Below, in pieces: positions 8,855 through 17,748 of a stretch of DNA of 64,000 nucleotides. The number at the start of each line of letters is the position of its first letter. Position 1 is the first letter of the stretch. The DNA comes from Streptomyces triculaminicus (GTDB lineage: Bacteria > Actinomycetota > Actinomycetes > Streptomycetales > Streptomycetaceae). The notes below the pieces were generated by a model. The model searched no databases and was not told the DNA's origin. It worked only from the letters and a program-made list of their open reading frames with translations. The stretch is from positions 1 to 64,000 of the forward strand of contig NZ_JAFMOF010000003.1 of the NCBI RefSeq assembly GCF_017349075.1. The letters run 5' to 3'. A program made the position numbers and the translations under genes.

Positions 8855-9613
8855 TTACCCGCCAGTAGGGCGGGTGATGTCGAAGGCCCGCTGGAACTTG
8901 GCGGCCTCCACCGCCACCTGGCGGAGTGCCTCGGTCACCTGGTGCCCGCGGCGGTGGAACTCGGCGAGCGGCAGCGCCGCCGACACGGCCGCCGGTGCTC
9001 CCGGCGAGGGCACGGGCACCGCCACACAGGCGACTCCGGGCGCGCACTCCTCGATCTCCACCGCCGTTCCCTCCCGTCGCACCCGCTGCAGTTGAACGTC
9101 CAGTCGCTCCGGGGAGGTGATCGTGTGCGGGGTGAGGGCGGGCATGCCGGTCATCGCCAGCTGCCGCATCCGGGCGGCCCGGGGCAGGGCCGCCAGCAGC
9201 ACCTTGCCGTGGGCGGTGGCGTGCGGCGTGGTGTCCTGGCCGACGCCGAAGCCGCCGGTGGCCGGGTGGCCGGCGGCGGCCCCGGCGAGCACCGCGACGC
9301 GGCCGTCGCGGTAGGTGCTGAAGTAGGTGTCCACCCCCGCCGCGCGGCGGGCATCGGCGAGGAGTTCCTGCACCTCCTCGGCCAGGCGCATCTGCCGCTG
9401 GAAGGCGCGGTGCAGCGACGGCAGCCGATAGCCGAGGACGTAGCCGGAGGACGTACGGACCAGGTGGCCGCGCTCGGTGAGGGTGCCCAGCAGCTCGTAC
9501 ACCGTGGACAGCCCGCAGCCCAGCCGGCGGGCGAGCGCCTTGGCGGGCACGGGCCCGTCGGACGCGGCGACGGCGTCCAGGAGGTCCAGGGCGCGGTCCA
9601 GGGACTGCGGCAT
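8855..9613 (-). CDS. IclR-family transcriptional regulator
   Basis: 252 residues. N-terminal winged helix-turn-helix (SLDRALDLLDAVAASDGPVPAKALARRL ... STVYELLGTLTERGHLVRT in separate helices) followed by the IclR effector domain (DTTPHATAHGKVLLAALP is the conserved THATALGKALLA region; ECAPGVACVAVPV follows). IclR proteins control aromatic, acetate or quorum-signal degradation genes. The neighbours do not show the target. The stop lies in the roughly 290-base gap upstream of accA2, which must also hold the accA2 promoter. Confidence 0.88.
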   Translation of the reverse strand: MPQSLDRALDLLDAVAASDGPVPAKALARRLGCGLSTVYELLGTLTERGHLVRTSSGYVLGYRLPSLHRAFQRQMRLAEEVQELLADARRAAGVDTYFSTYRDGRVAVLAGAAAGHPATGGFGVGQDTTPHATAHGKVLLAALPRAARMRQLAMTGMPALTPHTITSPERLDVQLQRVRREGTAVEIEECAPGVACVAVPVPSPGAPAAVSAALPLAEFHRRGHQVTEALRQVAVEAAKFQRAFDITRPTGG

Positions 9614-9770
9614 GGCGGGGCGGGCTCCTTCGGCTGGGCGGGCGGGATGTTGGTGGTGGTGCGGGCGGGGCGCGGGCCGGTCGTTCGCGAACTATGCCTG
9701 GCGGGGCGGAAATTCACTCGGGCGGCTCAGCGCGTCGTGACCGAAATACCGGGACATCGTTGATGAATTC

Positions 9771-10136
9771 ATGATCAAGCGCATCGCTGTCGCGGCCGCC
9801 CTGGCCGGCGCCGCTCTGTCCGTGTCCCCCGCAGACGCCGTCGCCGCGCCGACGCCGGTCGAGCCGCCCCCGTCCTCGCACGCGGGCCGCCTGCACGTCA
9901 CCGCGCCGGCGAAGGGCATGCCGGCGAAGGGCATGCCGGCGAAGCCAGGCCGGGGGAAGTCCGGCAAGCGCGGCCCGGCCAAGTCCCAGGCGCCGATGGG
10001 CGTCCCGGAGATGCCGGACGCCACGCCTCCGCAGGACCAGAGCCTGCACCCCGGGGTCATCAAGGGCCTCGGCAAGCTGAATCAGCTCCATCAGCTGAAT
10101 CAGGTCGGCGCGGCCACGCAGGCGCTGTCGCTCTGA
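9771..10136 (+). CDS. Small secreted protein with AKGMP repeats
   Basis: 121 residues, beginning with a clear Sec signal peptide (MIKRIAVAAALAGAALSVSP, cleavage probably near ADAVAAP). The mature part is Pro/Lys/Gly-rich with a short tandem repeat (AKGMPAKGMPAKPGRGKSG; the DNA repeats a 15-base unit near 9909-9938) and ends in a Leu/Asn/Gln-rich helix (GLGKLNQLHQLNQVGAATQA). No catalytic motif is visible. Alone on the plus strand between IclR and maf. I do not recognise the family; a surface-associated or structural role is only a guess. Confidence 0.7.
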   Translation: MIKRIAVAAALAGAALSVSPADAVAAPTPVEPPPSSHAGRLHVTAPAKGMPAKGMPAKPGRGKSGKRGPAKSQAPMGVPEMPDATPPQDQSLHPGVIKGLGKLNQLHQLNQVGAATQALSL

Positions 10137-10170
10137 GCGACCGCGCCCGGAGGGACTGCGTCCGGAGCGA

Positions 10171-10779
10171 CTACGCCCAGAGGTCGGTGATGCCGGTGCC
10201 GAGCTCGGCGAGCAGGTCGCGGAGCAGGGGGAGCGACAGGCCGATGACGTTGCCGGGGTCGCCGTCGATGCCCCGGACGAACGGCGCGGACCGGCCGTCG
10301 AGGGTGAAGGCGCCCGCGACGTGCAGCGGTTCGCCGGAGGCCACGTAGGCGGCGATCTCGGCGTCGGACGGCTCGCCGAAGCGGACCGTCGTGGAGGCGG
10401 TCGCCGAGGCCTGGCGGCCGGTGACGGTGTCGATGACGCAGTGTCCGGTGCGCAGGACGCCGGAGCGGCCGCGCATGGACTTCCAGCGGGCCGTGGCCTC
10501 CTCGGCGTCGGCGGGCTTGCCGAGCGCCTGGCCGTCGAGCTCCAGCACCGAGTCGCAGCCCACGACCAGCGCCCCGGCCGCCGCCTCCTGCCCGGCCACG
10601 GCCGCGGCCTTCGCCTCGGCCAGCACCAGCGCCAGGGCGGCGGGGGTGGGGGCGTCGAGGGCGTCCTCGTCCACACCGCTGACGATCACTTCGGGAGCCA
10701 GCCCGGCCTGGCGCAGCAGGCCGAGGCGGGCGGGGGACTGTGAGGCCAGGACGAGGCGGCGGCGGGAGCTGTCGGTCAT
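10171..10779 (-). CDS. maf: Maf-like nucleoside triphosphate pyrophosphatase
   Basis: Hydrolyses non-canonical or modified NTPs to NMP and diphosphate. The 202-residue protein shows the Maf signature: LVLASQSPARLGLLRQAGL at the N-terminus, VDEDALD, GCDSVLELDGQALGKP (catalytic Asp region) and the GIDGDPGNVIGLSLPL loop near the C-terminus. ATG 10779 is followed by the classic start MTDSSRRRLVLASQSP. It is 29 bases downstream of the penicillin-binding protein stop on the same strand, so the two may be cotranscribed. Confidence 0.92.
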   Translation of the reverse strand: MTDSSRRRLVLASQSPARLGLLRQAGLAPEVIVSGVDEDALDAPTPAALALVLAEAKAAAVAGQEAAAGALVVGCDSVLELDGQALGKPADAEEATARWKSMRGRSGVLRTGHCVIDTVTGRQASATASTTVRFGEPSDAEIAAYVASGEPLHVAGAFTLDGRSAPFVRGIDGDPGNVIGLSLPLLRDLLAELGTGITDLWA

Positions 10780-10808
10780 ACGGGCCAGCCTACGGGCGCC
10801 GCCGGCGC

Positions 10809-12260
10809 TCACCGGCCGAGGACCGCCCGCATCACCTTCTGGGCGATCGGGCCGGCCAGCTTGCCGCCGGAGATCTCGGTGTCCGGCACGCTGTCGTCGG
10901 GCTCGACCATGACCGCGACGGCGACGGGCGAGCCGTCGGAGGCCTTGGCGTAGGAGATGAACCAGGCGAGGTTCTTCTGGCCCTTGCCGCGCTCGGCGGT
11001 GCCGGTCTTGCCGCCGACGGTGACGCCGTCGATGAGGGCGGCCTTGCCGGTGCCCTTGGTGGCGGTGTCCTCCATCATCCGCTGGATCTTCTTCGCGATC
11101 TCCGGCGAGACCGCCTGGGACATCTGCTCCGGCTTGTGCTTCTCGATCGTCGACAGGTCCGGGCCGCGGAGCTCCTCGACCAGGTAGGGCTTCATCAGCT
11201 TGCCGTCGTTGGCGATGGCGGCGGTCATCATGGCGACCTGCAGCGGGGTGGCGGTCAGGCTGCCCTGGCCGATGCCGGCCATGGCGGTCTGGGACCGGTT
11301 GATGTCCTTGGGGAACGTGCTCTCGCCGGCCCGTACGGGGACGAAGTACTCCTGGTTGAAGCCGAACCTCTCGGCCGTCGCGCGCAGCTTGTCCTTGCCG
11401 AGGTCGGAGGCGGCCTTGCCGTAGACGGTGTTGCAGGAGTTCTGCATGGCGACGTTGAGGGAGGCGTTCTTGCAGGGGGCGGTGGGGTTCTGGTTGGGGA
11501 GGCGTGTCACCGTGCCCGGCATGACCCACGGGTCGGGTGAGTCGGTGGCGGCGTCGATGTCGGTGGCCAGGCCGTTCTCCAGGGCCGAGGCAGCCGTCAC
11601 GATCTTGAACGTGGAGCCGGGCGGGTAGGTCTCCCGCAGCGCCCGGTTGTTCATCGGCTTGCCCTTGTCCTTCTGCAGCGCGTCCCAGGCGGTCTGGTCC
11701 TTCTTGCCGCTGCCCGAGAAGACCGACGGGTCGTAGGAGGGCGTGGAGGCCAGGGCGAGGATCCTGCCGGTGCGCGGGTCGAGGGCGACGGCCGCGCCCT
11801 TGCGGTCGCCGAGCCCCTCGTAGGCGGCCTTCTGGGCCTTGGGGTCGATGGTCGTCACGACGTCGCCGCCGCGCCGCGGCTTGCCCGTGATGATGTCGGC
11901 GGTGCGCTGCAGGAAGAGGCGGTCGTCGGTGCCGCTGAGCAGCTTGTTGTTGACGCCCTCGAGGTAGGAGCTGCCGTAGCTCTGCGAGGAGTAGCCGGTG
12001 ACGGGTGCGTACATCGCGCCGTCGGTGAAGGTGCGCCGGTACTTCAGGTCGCCGTCGCCCGCCGCCGAGCCGGTGACGGGCTTGCCTCCGACGATGATGT
12101 CGCCGCGCGGCTGGGAGAAGCTCGCGATGGCCACGCGGCGGTTCTTCTCGTGGTGGGAGAGCTCGTCGGCGCGGACGAACTGCACCCAGGTAGCCCGGAC
12201 CAGCAGTGAGAGCACGAGCGCGCCGGTGAGGATCGCTATGTGGCGTACGGGCTTGTTCAT
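10809..12260 (-). CDS. Class B penicillin-binding protein (PBP2/PbpA-like transpeptidase)
   Basis: Membrane-anchored D,D-transpeptidase that crosslinks peptidoglycan. 483 residues: an N-terminal membrane anchor (HIAILTGALVLSLLVRATW), a PBP dimer domain, then the three transpeptidase motifs in order and at normal spacing: STFK (PPGSTFKIVTAASALENGL), SCN (MQNSCNTVYGKAA) and KTGT (VTVGGKTGTAERG). Length and motifs match actinobacterial PbpA-like proteins. Most Streptomyces carry several; this copy is not linked to an ftsW/rodA gene here. Confidence 0.9.
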   Translation of the reverse strand: MNKPVRHIAILTGALVLSLLVRATWVQFVRADELSHHEKNRRVAIASFSQPRGDIIVGGKPVTGSAAGDGDLKYRRTFTDGAMYAPVTGYSSQSYGSSYLEGVNNKLLSGTDDRLFLQRTADIITGKPRRGGDVVTTIDPKAQKAAYEGLGDRKGAAVALDPRTGRILALASTPSYDPSVFSGSGKKDQTAWDALQKDKGKPMNNRALRETYPPGSTFKIVTAASALENGLATDIDAATDSPDPWVMPGTVTRLPNQNPTAPCKNASLNVAMQNSCNTVYGKAASDLGKDKLRATAERFGFNQEYFVPVRAGESTFPKDINRSQTAMAGIGQGSLTATPLQVAMMTAAIANDGKLMKPYLVEELRGPDLSTIEKHKPEQMSQAVSPEIAKKIQRMMEDTATKGTGKAALIDGVTVGGKTGTAERGKGQKNLAWFISYAKASDGSPVAVAVMVEPDDSVPDTEISGGKLAGPIAQKVMRAVLGR

Positions 12261-12359
12261 GGTGTGAAGGACTCCCCGGTTCGCGGCATATCACTGGGCA
12301 TGACGCGAATCGGGCGAATGCGGTTGCGGTCGGGGCAAAACTATGAGGTTGCTGTGCTC

Positions 12360-12497
12360 TCAGCGCATTCCCAGCAGGAAGAACAGCACCACGACCCCGA
12401 CGGCCAGCACGACGCCCGCCCGGCGGAGCATGGCCTGCGCCTCGCGCAGTTCCTCGGGCGGTTCATCGGACGGGTCTGACCAGAGCATGACCTCCAT
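12360..12497 (-). CDS. 45-residue membrane protein
   Basis: Short ORF reading MEVMLWSDPSDEPPEELREA, then one hydrophobic helix (RAGVVLAVGVVVLFFLLGMR) ending at the stop. The charged head and single C-terminal transmembrane segment make it a plausible small tail-anchored membrane protein. It lies between the penicillin-binding protein and the 36-bp palindrome. No function can be assigned. Confidence 0.5.
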   Translation of the reverse strand: MEVMLWSDPSDEPPEELREAQAMLRRAGVVLAVGVVVLFFLLGMR

Positions 12498-12513
12498 GCT
12501 CCGGCCGGAAAGG

Positions 12514-12549
12514 CCGTGGCGCCTGAGTACGCGTACTCAGGCGCCACGG
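12514..12549. repeat. Perfect 36-bp palindrome
   Basis: Half-site CCGTGGCGCCTGAGTACG followed immediately by its exact reverse complement. It lies between the small membrane protein start and the end of the acyl-CoA carboxylase epsilon gene. It could be a terminator/cruciform for the carboxylase operon or an operator; no T-run follows. The inner TGAGTACGCGTACTCA core is a motif I believe recurs in Streptomyces intergenic regions, but that needs a search. Confidence 0.85.
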
Positions 12550-12572
12550 GTGCGGTACGGGGGAGGAGAGGC

Positions 12573-12779
12573 TCAGGCGGGCCAGTAGGTGGTGCGCCAG
12601 GCGCGCGGGCCGGGGTGCGGCGCGCGGTGCGCCGCCGCGAGCCGGGCCGGGCTCGACCACTCCGAGCGCGCGGGGGCGGGGGGCGCGACCGCGGCCCCGG
12701 CCGCCGCGCGCGCCTGAACCACCGCCAGTGCGGCGGCCAGCTCCTCCGGGGTCGGATTGCCCCGTACGACCTTGATCAC
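12573..12779 (-). CDS. accE: Acyl-CoA carboxylase epsilon subunit
   Basis: 68 residues; N-terminus VIKVVRGNPTPEELAALAV-like (IKVVRGNPTPEEL is diagnostic), middle SEWSSPARLA, C-terminal Trp-rich tail RAWRTTYWPA. These short proteins bind and activate the carboxyltransferase beta subunit in actinobacteria. It lies directly downstream of the beta subunit gene on the same strand (81-base gap), consistent with one operon. Start GTG 12779. Confidence 0.88.
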   Translation of the reverse strand: MIKVVRGNPTPEELAAALAVVQARAAAGAAVAPPAPARSEWSSPARLAAAHRAPHPGPRAWRTTYWPA

Positions 12780-12859
12780 GTCAGCGTCCCTTCGTCGGTG
12801 ACCGTTGCCTCGGGCGGGCGGGCCGGCGGCTTCCCGGCCGGCCCGTGGATTCCAGGGTC

Positions 12860-14458
12860 CTACAGCGGGATGTTGCCGTGCTTCTTGGGCGGCAGGACCT
12901 CGCGCTTCTCGCGCAGGGCGCGCAGCCCCCGCACGACGTGGCGGCGGGTCTCCGACGGCATGACCACCGCGTCGACGTAGCCGCGCTCGGCCGCCGCGTA
13001 CGGGTTGAGCAGCGCGTCCTCGTAGTCGGCGATCAGCTTCGCCCGCAGCTCCTCCTGCGCTTCGGGCGTCTCCGCCGCGGCGAGCGAACGGCGGTGCAGG
13101 ATGTTGACCGCGCCCTGGGCGCCCATGACCGCGATCTGGGCGGTCGGCCAGGCGAGGTTGAGGTCCGCGCCCAGGTGCTTGGAGCCCATCACGTCGTACG
13201 CGCCGCCGAACGCCTTGCGGGTGATCACCGTGATCAGCGGGACCGTGGCCTCCGCGTAGGCGTAGATCAGCTTGGCGCCGCGCCGGATGATGCCGTTGTA
13301 CTCCTGGTCGGTGCCCGGCAGGAAGCCGGGGACGTCGACGAACGTGAGCACGGGGACGTTGAAGGCGTCGCAGGTGCGGACGAAGCGGGCGGCCTTCTCG
13401 CTGGCGTTGATGTCCAGGCAGCCGGCGAACTGCATCGGCTGGTTCGCCACGATGCCCACCGGGTGGCCCTCCACCCGGCCGAAGCCCGTGATGATGTTCG
13501 GCGCGAACAGCGCCTGGGTCTCCAGGAACTCGCCCTCGTCCAGCACGTGCTCGATCACGGTGTGCATGTCGTAGGGCTGGTTCGCCGAGTCCGGGATGAG
13601 CGTGTCCAGCTCGCGGTCGGTGCCGGAGACCTCGAGGTCGGCCTCCTCGGGGAAGGCCGGCGGCTCGGAGAGGTTGTTGGACGGCAGGTAGGACAGCAGC
13701 GCCTTGACGTAGTCGATGGCGTCCTTCTCGTCGCCCGCCATGTGGTGCGCCACGCCCGAGGTGGTGTTGTGCGTCCGGGCGCCGCCCAGCTCCTCGAAGC
13801 CGACGTCCTCGCCGGTGACCGTCTTGATGACGTCCGGGCCGGTGATGAACATGTGCGAGGTCTGGTCGACCATCACCGTGAAGTCGGTGATCGCCGGGGA
13901 GTAGACCGCACCGCCCGCGCAGGGGCCCACGATCAGGGAGATCTGGGGGATGACTCCGGAGGCGTGGACGTTTCGGCGGAAGATCTCGGCGAACAGGCCG
14001 AGGGCCACCACACCCTCCTGGATGCGGGCGCCGCCACCGTCGTTGATGCCGACGACCGGACAACCGGTCTTCAGGGCGAAGTCCATCACCTTGACGATCT
14101 TCTCGCCGTAGACCTCGCCGAGCGAACCGCCGAAGATGGTGAAGTCCTGCGAGTAGACGCACACCGTGCGCCCGTCGACCGTGCCGTAGCCGGTGACCAC
14201 GCCGTCCCCGTAGGGGCGGTTGGCGTCGATGCCGAAGTTGGTCGAGCGGTGCCGGGCGAACTCGTCGAGCTCGACGAACGAGCCCTCGTCCAGCAGCAGG
14301 TCGATCCGCTCGCGCGCCGTCAACTTGCCCTTGGCGTGCTGCTTCTCCACCGCCCGAGCGGAACCGGCGTGCGTCGCCTCCTCGATCCGGCGCTGCAGAT
14401 CCGCGAGCTTGCCCGCGGTGGTGTGGATGTCGAATCCGTTGGCTTCTGGCTCGGACAC
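12860..14458 (-). CDS. pccB: Acyl-CoA carboxylase beta subunit (carboxyltransferase; propionyl-CoA type)
   Basis: Transfers carboxyl from carboxybiotin to acetyl-/propionyl-CoA. 532 residues with the carboxyltransferase N domain (AKGKLTARERIDLLLDEGSF, INDGGGARIQEG, VGPCAGGAVYSPA) and C domain (GFLPGTDQEYNGIIRRGAKL, AFGGAYDVMGSK, MGAQGAVNILHRR). GTG 14458 aligns with known PccB starts. It pairs with the epsilon subunit just downstream, with AccA2 4 kb away, and with the divergent biotin ligase gene that would charge AccA2. Product is malonyl- or methylmalonyl-CoA; which one cannot be read reliably by eye. Confidence 0.93.
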   Translation of the reverse strand: MSEPEANGFDIHTTAGKLADLQRRIEEATHAGSARAVEKQHAKGKLTARERIDLLLDEGSFVELDEFARHRSTNFGIDANRPYGDGVVTGYGTVDGRTVCVYSQDFTIFGGSLGEVYGEKIVKVMDFALKTGCPVVGINDGGGARIQEGVVALGLFAEIFRRNVHASGVIPQISLIVGPCAGGAVYSPAITDFTVMVDQTSHMFITGPDVIKTVTGEDVGFEELGGARTHNTTSGVAHHMAGDEKDAIDYVKALLSYLPSNNLSEPPAFPEEADLEVSGTDRELDTLIPDSANQPYDMHTVIEHVLDEGEFLETQALFAPNIITGFGRVEGHPVGIVANQPMQFAGCLDINASEKAARFVRTCDAFNVPVLTFVDVPGFLPGTDQEYNGIIRRGAKLIYAYAEATVPLITVITRKAFGGAYDVMGSKHLGADLNLAWPTAQIAVMGAQGAVNILHRRSLAAAETPEAQEELRAKLIADYEDALLNPYAAAERGYVDAVVMPSETRRHVVRGLRALREKREVLPPKKHGNIPL

Positions 14459-14592
14459 GGGATGCGGCTCCTGCTCGTCCAGAGGGGTGGGACAGGCTGT
14501 GCTACCGGTTCGTAGGGTAGTCGCGCGGATGCGGTGCGGCAGTGCGTCGTTGGCCACATCGCGACCGTCCGGTTTCCCCCCTCCCGGCCTCC

Positions 14593-14608
14593 TATGGTGG
14601 GCCTTATG
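14593..14608 (+). promoter_or_regulatory. Leaderless promoter of birA
   Basis: TATGGT (14593-14598) as -10 box with a 7-base gap to ATG 14606, the same geometry as the lpdA and metB promoters here. Confidence 0.5.
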
Positions 14609-15457
14609 ACGCCCTCCGACGCCTCTGGCAACCGCTGGTCCGACCTCGACCGGCCTCCGCTGAACGCCGCCGCCCTGCGACGCGGGCTCGTCCGCCCCGG
14701 CGGCCTGTGGACCTCCCTCGACGTGGTCCAGCGCACCGGGTCCACCAACACCGATCTCGCCGGCTCCGGCGGCGACGAGGGAGCGGTGCTCGTCGCCGAG
14801 GAACAGTCGGCGGGCCGCGGCCGGCTGGACCGCACCTGGACCGCGCCGCCGCGTTCCGGTCTCTTCTTCTCCGTCCGCCTCACCCCCGGCCCCGGCGTGC
14901 CCGCCGGGCGCTGGGGCTGGCTGCCGCTGCTCGCCGGCGTCGCCACCGCCACCGCGCTCTCCCGGGCCGCCGGCGTCGACACCGCCCTGAAGTGGCCCAA
15001 CGACCTGCTGGTGACGGTCGACGGCGCCGAACGCAAGACCGGCGGCATCCTCGCCGAGCGGGCCGGCGACAGCGTCGTCGTGGGCATCGGGCTCAACGTC
15101 TCGCTGCGCGCCGACGAGCTGCCGGTGCCCGCCGCCGGGTCGCTCGCGCTCGCCGGGGCCAAGGTGCTCGACCGGGATCCGCTGCTGCGGGCCGTGCTGC
15201 GGTCGCTGGAGGAGTGGTACGAGTCCTGGCGCGCGGCGGGCGGCGACCCGGCCGGCTGCCGCCTGCAGGAGGCGTACACGGCCGGCTGCGCCACCCTCGG
15301 CCGGTCCGTACGGGCCGAACTGCCCGGCGGGCGGGAGCTCGTCGGCGAGGCCGTGGCCGTCGACGGCGACGGGCGGCTGGTGCTGGCGACGGCCGACGGG
15401 GTGCAGGAGCCCGTGGGCGCGGGCGACATCGTCCACCTGCGGCCGGCGGGAGCGTAG
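14606..15457 (+). CDS. birA: Biotin-[acetyl-CoA-carboxylase] ligase
   Basis: 283-residue biotin protein ligase that adenylates biotin and attaches it to the BCCP lysine (EAMKM in AccA2). Motifs: QRTGSTNTDLAG, the biotin/ATP loop EEQSAGRGRLDRTWTAP, LKWPNDLLV, KTGGILAE, VVVGIGLNVSL, and an SH3-like C-terminal domain (AVDGDGRLVLATADG). There is no N-terminal helix-turn-helix, so it is a monofunctional ligase, not a repressor. Divergent from the carboxylase beta subunit gene; the shared intergenic region is about 150 bases. Confidence 0.92.
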   Translation: MTPSDASGNRWSDLDRPPLNAAALRRGLVRPGGLWTSLDVVQRTGSTNTDLAGSGGDEGAVLVAEEQSAGRGRLDRTWTAPPRSGLFFSVRLTPGPGVPAGRWGWLPLLAGVATATALSRAAGVDTALKWPNDLLVTVDGAERKTGGILAERAGDSVVVGIGLNVSLRADELPVPAAGSLALAGAKVLDRDPLLRAVLRSLEEWYESWRAAGGDPAGCRLQEAYTAGCATLGRSVRAELPGGRELVGEAVAVDGDGRLVLATADGVQEPVGAGDIVHLRPAGA

Positions 15458-15545
15458 GGCGTGGCCGGGTGGCATGCGGCGGGTGTCCGGAGGGCCGCCG
15501 GGAGCGATCCGGACCGGTTCGGGGCATTTTGTGTGCCGGTCCGGG

Positions 15546-15584
15546 CGTAAAGAGACGTAAAGGAGTGCCGTAGAGGTCGTAAAG
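15546..15584 (+). promoter_or_regulatory. Three CGTAAAG direct repeats upstream of cya
   Basis: CGTAAAG occurs at 15546-15552, 15556-15562 and 15578-15584, 120-160 bases before the adenylate cyclase start. Spacings are 10 and 22 bases (about one and two helical turns), so a cooperative binding site is possible. No regulator is suggested by the neighbours. Confidence 0.35.
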
Positions 15585-15703
15585 AGTGAGCGCCGTGCCG
15601 TCGGGAGAGTGAGCTACGGCACACCTGACGTATCGTTGTGCGCGGAACCTAGGCGAGCAGCGATCGGCAGGGCAGTGCGCACGGATCGGACAGGGGGCGG
15701 GCG

Positions 15704-16846
15704 GTGACCGCCGACGAAGGGGGTACCTCCCGTGCCGGCAAGGCCATGGGGGAGGAGAGCGCCGCACGCGAGGCCGCCGGGCAGGACTTCGGCGACGACG
15801 GCGGCGAGGAGGCCGGCGACCCCCTCGCGCTCCGGCTGGAATCGCTGATCCTGGGCGCCGAGCGGCGCTACACCCCCTTCCAGGCCGCCCGCGCGGCCGG
15901 CGTCTCCATGGACCTGGCCGCCCGCTTCTGGCGCGCCATGGGCTTCGCCGACATCGGCCAGGCCAGGGCGCTGACCGAGGCGGACGTCCTCGCGCTGCGG
16001 CGGCTGGCGGGCCTGGTGGAGGCGGGGCTGCTGAGCGAGCCCATGGCCGTGCAGGTCGCCCGGTCCACCGGGCAGACCACCGCCCGGCTCGCCGACTGGC
16101 AGATCGACTCCTTCCTGGAGGGCCTGACCGAGCCTCAGGAGGGCATGAGCCGCACCGAGATCACCTACCCGCTGGTCGAGCTGCTGCTGCCCGAGCTGGA
16201 GGAGTTCCTCATCTACGTCTGGCGACGGCAGCTCGCCGCCGCCACCGGCCGCGTCGTCCAGGCGGCCGACGACGTGGAGATGGTCGACCGGCGGCTCGCC
16301 GTCGGCTTCGCCGACCTCGTCGGCTTCACCCGGCTGACGCGGCGCCTGGAGGAGGAGGAGCTCGGCGAGCTGGTCGAGGCCTTCGAGACCACGGCCGCCG
16401 ACCTGGTGGCCGCGCACGGCGGACGGCTGATCAAGACGCTGGGCGACGAGGTGCTGTTCGCCGCCGACGACGCGGGCACGGCCGCCGAGATCGGGCTGCG
16501 GCTGATCGAGACCCTCACCCACGACGAGACCATGCCGGAGCTGCGGGTCGGGATCGCCTTCGGGACGGTCACGACGCGCATGGGCGACGTCTTCGGCACG
16601 ACCGTGAACCTCGCGAGCCGGCTGACGTCGATAGCGCCGAAGGACGCCGTCCTCGTGGACGGCGCCCTCGCCGAGGAGCTCGCGCGCAGCGGCGACGCCC
16701 CCAAGTCGGAGGCTGAGGTCGCGGCGGCCGAACAGGCCGGCGAGGAGCACGGTACGTACCGCTTCGCCCTGCAGCCGATGTGGCAGCGGCCGGTGCGGGG
16801 GCTGGGCGTCGTGGAGCCGTGGCTGCTGACGCGGCGGAACGGCTGA
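15704..16846 (+). CDS. cya: Adenylate cyclase, class III
   Basis: Makes cAMP from ATP. 380 residues: an N-terminal all-helical regulatory segment (PFQAARAAGVSMDLAARFWR, resembling the PCC-domain region of actinobacterial Cya), then the class III catalytic domain with VGFADLVGFTRLTRRLEEEE (first metal Asp), KTLGDEVLFAADD (second metal Asp) and GTTVNLASRLTS (transition-state Asn/Arg). No transmembrane segments, so cytoplasmic. GTG 15704 start. From memory, S. coelicolor Cya (SCO4928) sits in the same position and affects germination and development. Confidence 0.92.
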   Translation: MTADEGGTSRAGKAMGEESAAREAAGQDFGDDGGEEAGDPLALRLESLILGAERRYTPFQAARAAGVSMDLAARFWRAMGFADIGQARALTEADVLALRRLAGLVEAGLLSEPMAVQVARSTGQTTARLADWQIDSFLEGLTEPQEGMSRTEITYPLVELLLPELEEFLIYVWRRQLAAATGRVVQAADDVEMVDRRLAVGFADLVGFTRLTRRLEEEELGELVEAFETTAADLVAAHGGRLIKTLGDEVLFAADDAGTAAEIGLRLIETLTHDETMPELRVGIAFGTVTTRMGDVFGTTVNLASRLTSIAPKDAVLVDGALAEELARSGDAPKSEAEVAAAEQAGEEHGTYRFALQPMWQRPVRGLGVVEPWLLTRRNG

Positions 16847-16941
16847 CGTCCGGGGGAGAACCGGGCCCTTCCGGGCGGGGCGCGCGGCTGCGATGATCTG
16901 CGGCAGTTCACGATCGTTCACTTTTCGCCGGAGGTCGTCGT

Positions 16942-17748
16942 ATGAGCACGGGTGAGCAGCGGTTCGGGGAGTGGGTCGCCGTGCGTCGCCACGAGGACGG
17001 TCACGTGGCCGAGCTCGTGCTGGACCGGCCCAAGGCCATGAACGCCGTGTCCACCGAGATGGGCCGGTGCATCGCGGACGCCACCTCCGCGCTGGCGGCG
17101 GACCGCGAGGTGCGGGCCGTCGTCCTCACCTCCACGCACGAGCGCGCCTTCTGCGTCGGGGCCGACCTGAAGGAGCGCAGCTCCTTCACCGACGCCGACC
17201 TCGGGCGGCAGCGCCCGTACACGCGCGCCGCCTACACCGGCGTCCTCGACCTGCCCGTGCCGGCCGTCGCCGCCGTGCACGGCTTCGCCCTGGGCGGCGG
17301 GTTCGAGCTGGCGCTGTCCTGCGATGTGATCGTGGCGGACACGACGGCCGTCGTCGGACTGCCCGAGGTGTCGGTCGGCGTGATCCCCGGCGGCGGCGGC
17401 ACCCAGCTGCTGCCGCGCCGGGTGGGTGCCGCCCGCGCCGCCGAGCTGATCTTCAGCGCGCGGCGGGTGGAGGCCGCCGAGGCGGGGGAGTTGGGGCTGG
17501 TGGACCTGGTCGTCGAGGCCGGCCGGGACCGCGAGGAGGCCCTCGCCCTGGCCGCGCGGATCGCCGCCAACTCGCCCGTCGGGCTGCGGGCGGCCAAGCG
17601 GGCGCTGCGGCTCGGGCACGGGCTGGACCTGCGGGCCGGGCTCGAGGTGGAGGACGCCGCCTGGCGGACGGTGGCCTTCTCCGGCGACCGGGCGGAGGGC
17701 GTGGCGGCCTTCAACGAGAAGCGGAAGCCGAACTGGCCGGGGGAGTGA
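16942..17748 (+). CDS. Enoyl-CoA hydratase/isomerase family protein
   Basis: 268-residue crotonase-fold protein for fatty or branched acyl-CoA breakdown. Substrate-binding and oxyanion segments: LDRPKAMNAVSTEM, RAFCVGADLKER, PAVAAVHGFALGGGFELAL, LPEVSVGVIPGGGGTQLLPR. Both positions equivalent to the catalytic Glu pair (FELALSCD and LPEVSVG) carry Glu. ATG 16942 is preceded by GGAGG (about 16930). Lies downstream of cya with about 95 bases between. Confidence 0.9.
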   Translation: MSTGEQRFGEWVAVRRHEDGHVAELVLDRPKAMNAVSTEMGRCIADATSALAADREVRAVVLTSTHERAFCVGADLKERSSFTDADLGRQRPYTRAAYTGVLDLPVPAVAAVHGFALGGGFELALSCDVIVADTTAVVGLPEVSVGVIPGGGGTQLLPRRVGAARAAELIFSARRVEAAEAGELGLVDLVVEAGRDREEALALAARIAANSPVGLRAAKRALRLGHGLDLRAGLEVEDAAWRTVAFSGDRAEGVAAFNEKRKPNWPGE

